Of a stretch of 7,797 bases of DNA, positions 6,810 through 7,797 are shown piece by piece. Position 1 is the first letter of the stretch. Each line of letters begins with the position of its first letter. This DNA comes from an uncultured Clostridia bacterium (GTDB taxonomy: Bacteria > Bacillota > Clostridia > Oscillospirales > Acutalibacteraceae): the NCBI GenBank assembly GCA_947624755.1, contig CANQLQ010000088.1:1-7797 (forward strand), written 5' to 3'. Under the pieces are notes generated by a model. It worked only from the letters and a program-made list of their open reading frames with translations, was not told the DNA's origin and made no database searches. Both the position numbers and the translations under genes were made by a program.

Positions 6810-7334
6810 TTAAAAATTAAGCAAGTCATTAAATTGAGATACATGGGGCGGATTTTGTGCTAAATCGGCTTTTTCGGTTTTGCTTTCGATATTTAAAAGA
6901 ATGTCGTCAAAAAAGCTTGGGGTTGAAGTTTTATCCGAATCAATTTCTTTAGAAGCTTCTTCAATATTTGAGGCTTGAATTTGAATTTTTGAATCAAATT
7001 TTTCAAAGAAGCTGTCAAAATTTCCACAAATAAGTTCAGCTACTGATTTTAAATCAGCCGCTGCTTTGGTAATTTCATGAATTGAAAGGGAAACGATCTC
7101 ATTATCGGATACGGGACTTTCCTGTACATCTTCATCTTCTTTTGAGACGGAAGCTGCTTTTTCAAGCAAGACGTTAAGAGAAGTAATTTTTTGGTTGAGA
7201 TTGTTTATAATTTGTTCGGAGTTTTTCTTATAGTCATAAAACTCGTTTTTTAGTTTTGTAATATATCCAATAACATCCTCACGGTTAAAACCGCCGAAAA
7301 AAGTTTTTCTAAAAACGGGATCCGGACTTTTCAC
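6810..7334 (-). CDS. Short DivIVA-like coiled-coil protein, function unknown
   Basis: A soluble 174-residue acidic protein with no signal peptide or membrane segment. The N-terminus, FRKTFFGGFNREDVIGYITKLKNEF (about residues 8-32), resembles the start of DivIVA/GpsB-type domains, which bind curved membrane and recruit wall-synthesis or division proteins. A predicted coiled coil follows (about 33-62), then an acidic linker (64-80), a second helical stretch (about 80-130) and a disordered tail. The tail carries two similar hydrophobic motifs, FFDDILLNI (141-149) and QFNDLLNF (167-174), the latter at the very C-terminus. The start is GTG (7332-7334), supported by GGAG eight bases upstream. It is shorter than classical DivIVA and carries no second recognisable domain. 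The assignment rests on the N-terminal motif only. It lies upstream of a wall hydrolase but appears separated by a hairpin. Confidence 0.7.
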   Translation of the reverse strand: MKSPDPVFRKTFFGGFNREDVIGYITKLKNEFYDYKKNSEQIINNLNQKITSLNVLLEKAASVSKEDEDVQESPVSDNEIVSLSIHEITKAAADLKSVAELICGNFDSFFEKFDSKIQIQASNIEEASKEIDSDKTSTPSFFDDILLNIESKTEKADLAQNPPHVSQFNDLLNF

Positions 7335-7342
7335 GATATCAA

Positions 7343-7346
7343 CTCC
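7343..7346 (-). promoter_or_regulatory. Ribosome binding site deciding the GTG start
   Basis: GGAG on the minus strand lies eight bases before the GTG codon at 7332-7334. No better-placed ATG with a binding site exists, so GTG is the likely start. The end of the inverted-repeat element is only seven bases upstream of this site. Confidence 0.7.
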
Positions 7347-7389
7347 ATTTTATGGAAGCACTGATTAATTCAGGGAGTCCTAATTGGCG

Positions 7390-7456
7390 GCAGGCATCGC
7401 CTGCATGAATTACGCGGGATAGAAATTATATAAAATTATAATTTTACTCCGCGAAA
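7390..7456 (-). repeat. Repeat module, copy 3 (inverted relative to copies 1 and 2)
   Basis: Read on the minus strand it goes from TTTCGCGGAGTAAAA through CCCGCGTAATTCAT to the hairpin GCAGGC-GAT-GCCTGC (7390-7404). Compared with 291-305 (GCGGGC-GAT-GCCCGC) the third stem base pair is changed on both sides while the loop is kept. The CGCGG/CCGCG pairing across the module is also kept. Confidence 0.6.
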
Positions 7457-7493
7457 ACACTTTGTCCATAATTTGAAAGTATCTTTTTATATT

Positions 7494-7538
7494 CCAAAAA
7501 TTTGAGGCAATACTTTGTGTATTAACGAGAATTTTTGG
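7494..7538. repeat. Long bipartite hairpin inside the 243-bp element
   Basis: CCAAAAATT (7494-7502) pairs with AATTTTTGG (7530-7538), and inside it AATAC (7509-7513) pairs with GTATT (7519-7523). The two helices are separated by a symmetric internal loop of six bases on each side. A further 6-bp hairpin, TGACGG/CCGTCA, follows at 7545-7565. Neither is followed by a T-run in the minus direction, so they do not look like terminators. Confidence 0.55.
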
Positions 7539-7612
7539 GCAAACTGACGGAATAATTTACCGTCAAGTAGGGCAGCTTGTATTAATCAGTGATTCCTTAA
7601 TTATATACGAAT

Positions 7613-7641
7613 AATATACCATAAAAAGCAACTAAAATCAA
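7613..7641 (-). promoter_or_regulatory. Sigma-A type promoter for the DivIVA-like gene
   Basis: On the minus strand TTGATT (7636-7641) and TATATT (7613-7618) are separated by exactly 17 bases. The bases TGG directly before the -10 box add an extended -10 TGn. Transcription would start near 7605 and yield a leader of about 270 bases that contains the whole 243-bp element. This is the best promoter match I found in the window. Confidence 0.65.
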
Positions 7642-7698
7642 CAAGTATTGATATTTTTTTGGAAGCTTATAAATTGCAATATAAAATGTCCGGTAAAA

Positions 7699-7797
7699 TT
7701 AAGTGATATTAAGTTGTTTGATAAGCATATTAGAAGAAAATCCATTTAATATTCGTCTTGGATAATTATTAATCCAAAGTTCAATCATCTTAATTCT
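7699..7797 (-). CDS. IS30-family-like transposase, C-terminal fragment running off the window
   Basis: The last 32 codons of a minus-strand reading frame, open at the window edge and stopped by TAA at 7699-7701. The peptide contains IELWINNYPRRILNGFSS, which resembles the conserved tail of IS30-family DDE transposases after the catalytic glutamate region, where an N-N-x-P-R-[KR] motif followed by a short leucine-containing tail is usual. The catalytic residues lie outside the window, so completeness and activity cannot be judged. If this is right, the insertion sequence end should lie within a few tens of bases below 7699, close to the promoter at 7613-7641. No terminal repeat could be confirmed because the other end is not visible. 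Confidence 0.6.
   Translation of the reverse strand, partial: RIKMIELWINNYPRRILNGFSSNMLIKQLNIT

Larger units (their letters stand above)
7354..7596 (-). repeat. 243-bp MITE-like element with terminal inverted repeats
   Basis: The ends GGAAGCACTGATTAAT (7354-7369) and, inverted, GGAATCACTGATTAAT (7581-7596) match at 15 of 16 positions. TTAT and TTAA flank the element. Read on the minus strand it contains, in order, a hairpin TGACGG/CCGTCA (7545-7565), a bipartite hairpin (7494-7538), a module TTTTCGCGGAGTAA to GCAGGC-GAT-GCCTGC (7456 down to 7390), and the left end. The module is shared with 29-93 and 224-305. A perfect 16-base palindrome TAAAATTATAATTTTA lies at 7431-7446. No transposase is encoded. 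It occupies nearly the whole leader between a promoter at 7613-7641 and the DivIVA-like gene. Confidence 0.7.

Noticed and set aside
7395..7475. A 19-codon minus-strand frame starting ATGGACAAAGTG inside the 243-bp element
   Set aside because: It has no good ribosome binding site, is very short and lies in a palindromic repeat; chance is the simpler explanation.

Overview
The window reads as a chromosomal stretch of a low-GC, Gram-positive gut-type Clostridia bacterium, probably Oscillospiraceae/Ruminococcaceae-like. I base this on AT-rich coding sequence, strong AGGAG-type ribosome binding sites, the metG-tatD gene pair, a secreted clostridial-type glucosaminidase with SH3 and Fn3 domains, and a DivIVA-like protein. 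The exact genus cannot be told from the sequence. All coding regions are on the minus strand, so transcription runs from high to low coordinates.

Layout in transcription order. At the right edge (7699-7797) lies the C-terminal tail of what looks like an IS30-family transposase. Just past its stop codon is a good minus-strand promoter (7613-7641). It fires through a 243-bp element with terminal inverted repeats (7354-7596) into a GTG-started gene for a short DivIVA-like coiled-coil protein (6810-7334). That gene ends in an imperfect hairpin (6774-6803). A second, 72-bp copy of the same kind of element (6694-6765) precedes a 1162-residue exported protein (3166-6654). This protein has a signal peptide, a glucosaminidase-like domain, an SH3b domain, a Big2-like domain and seven Fn3 repeats. 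After 74 bp with no visible terminator come metG (methionyl-tRNA synthetase with C-terminal tRNA-binding domain) and tatD (metal-dependent DNase family), whose stop and start codons overlap as ATGA. A bidirectional terminator (342-362) closes the run. The first ~335 bp hold a non-coding repeat cluster related to the 7354-7596 element.

The genes fall into two groups. metG and tatD are a common Firmicutes housekeeping pair with coupled translation. The DivIVA-like protein and the wall glucosaminidase fit a cell-pole, division and wall-remodelling theme, but a functional link between them is only inferred from adjacency.

The most interesting content is non-coding. Three element ends or pairs share the inverted repeat GGAAGCWCTGATTAA and lie next to TTAA-like tetramers. 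Inside the larger copies is a recurring ~65-80 nt module and a set of short hairpins whose 5-6 bp stems differ in sequence while a three-base GAT loop is kept. Stem changes are compensated on both sides, which suggests a conserved structure rather than random repeat decay. No defence system, CRISPR array or biosynthetic cluster is visible.
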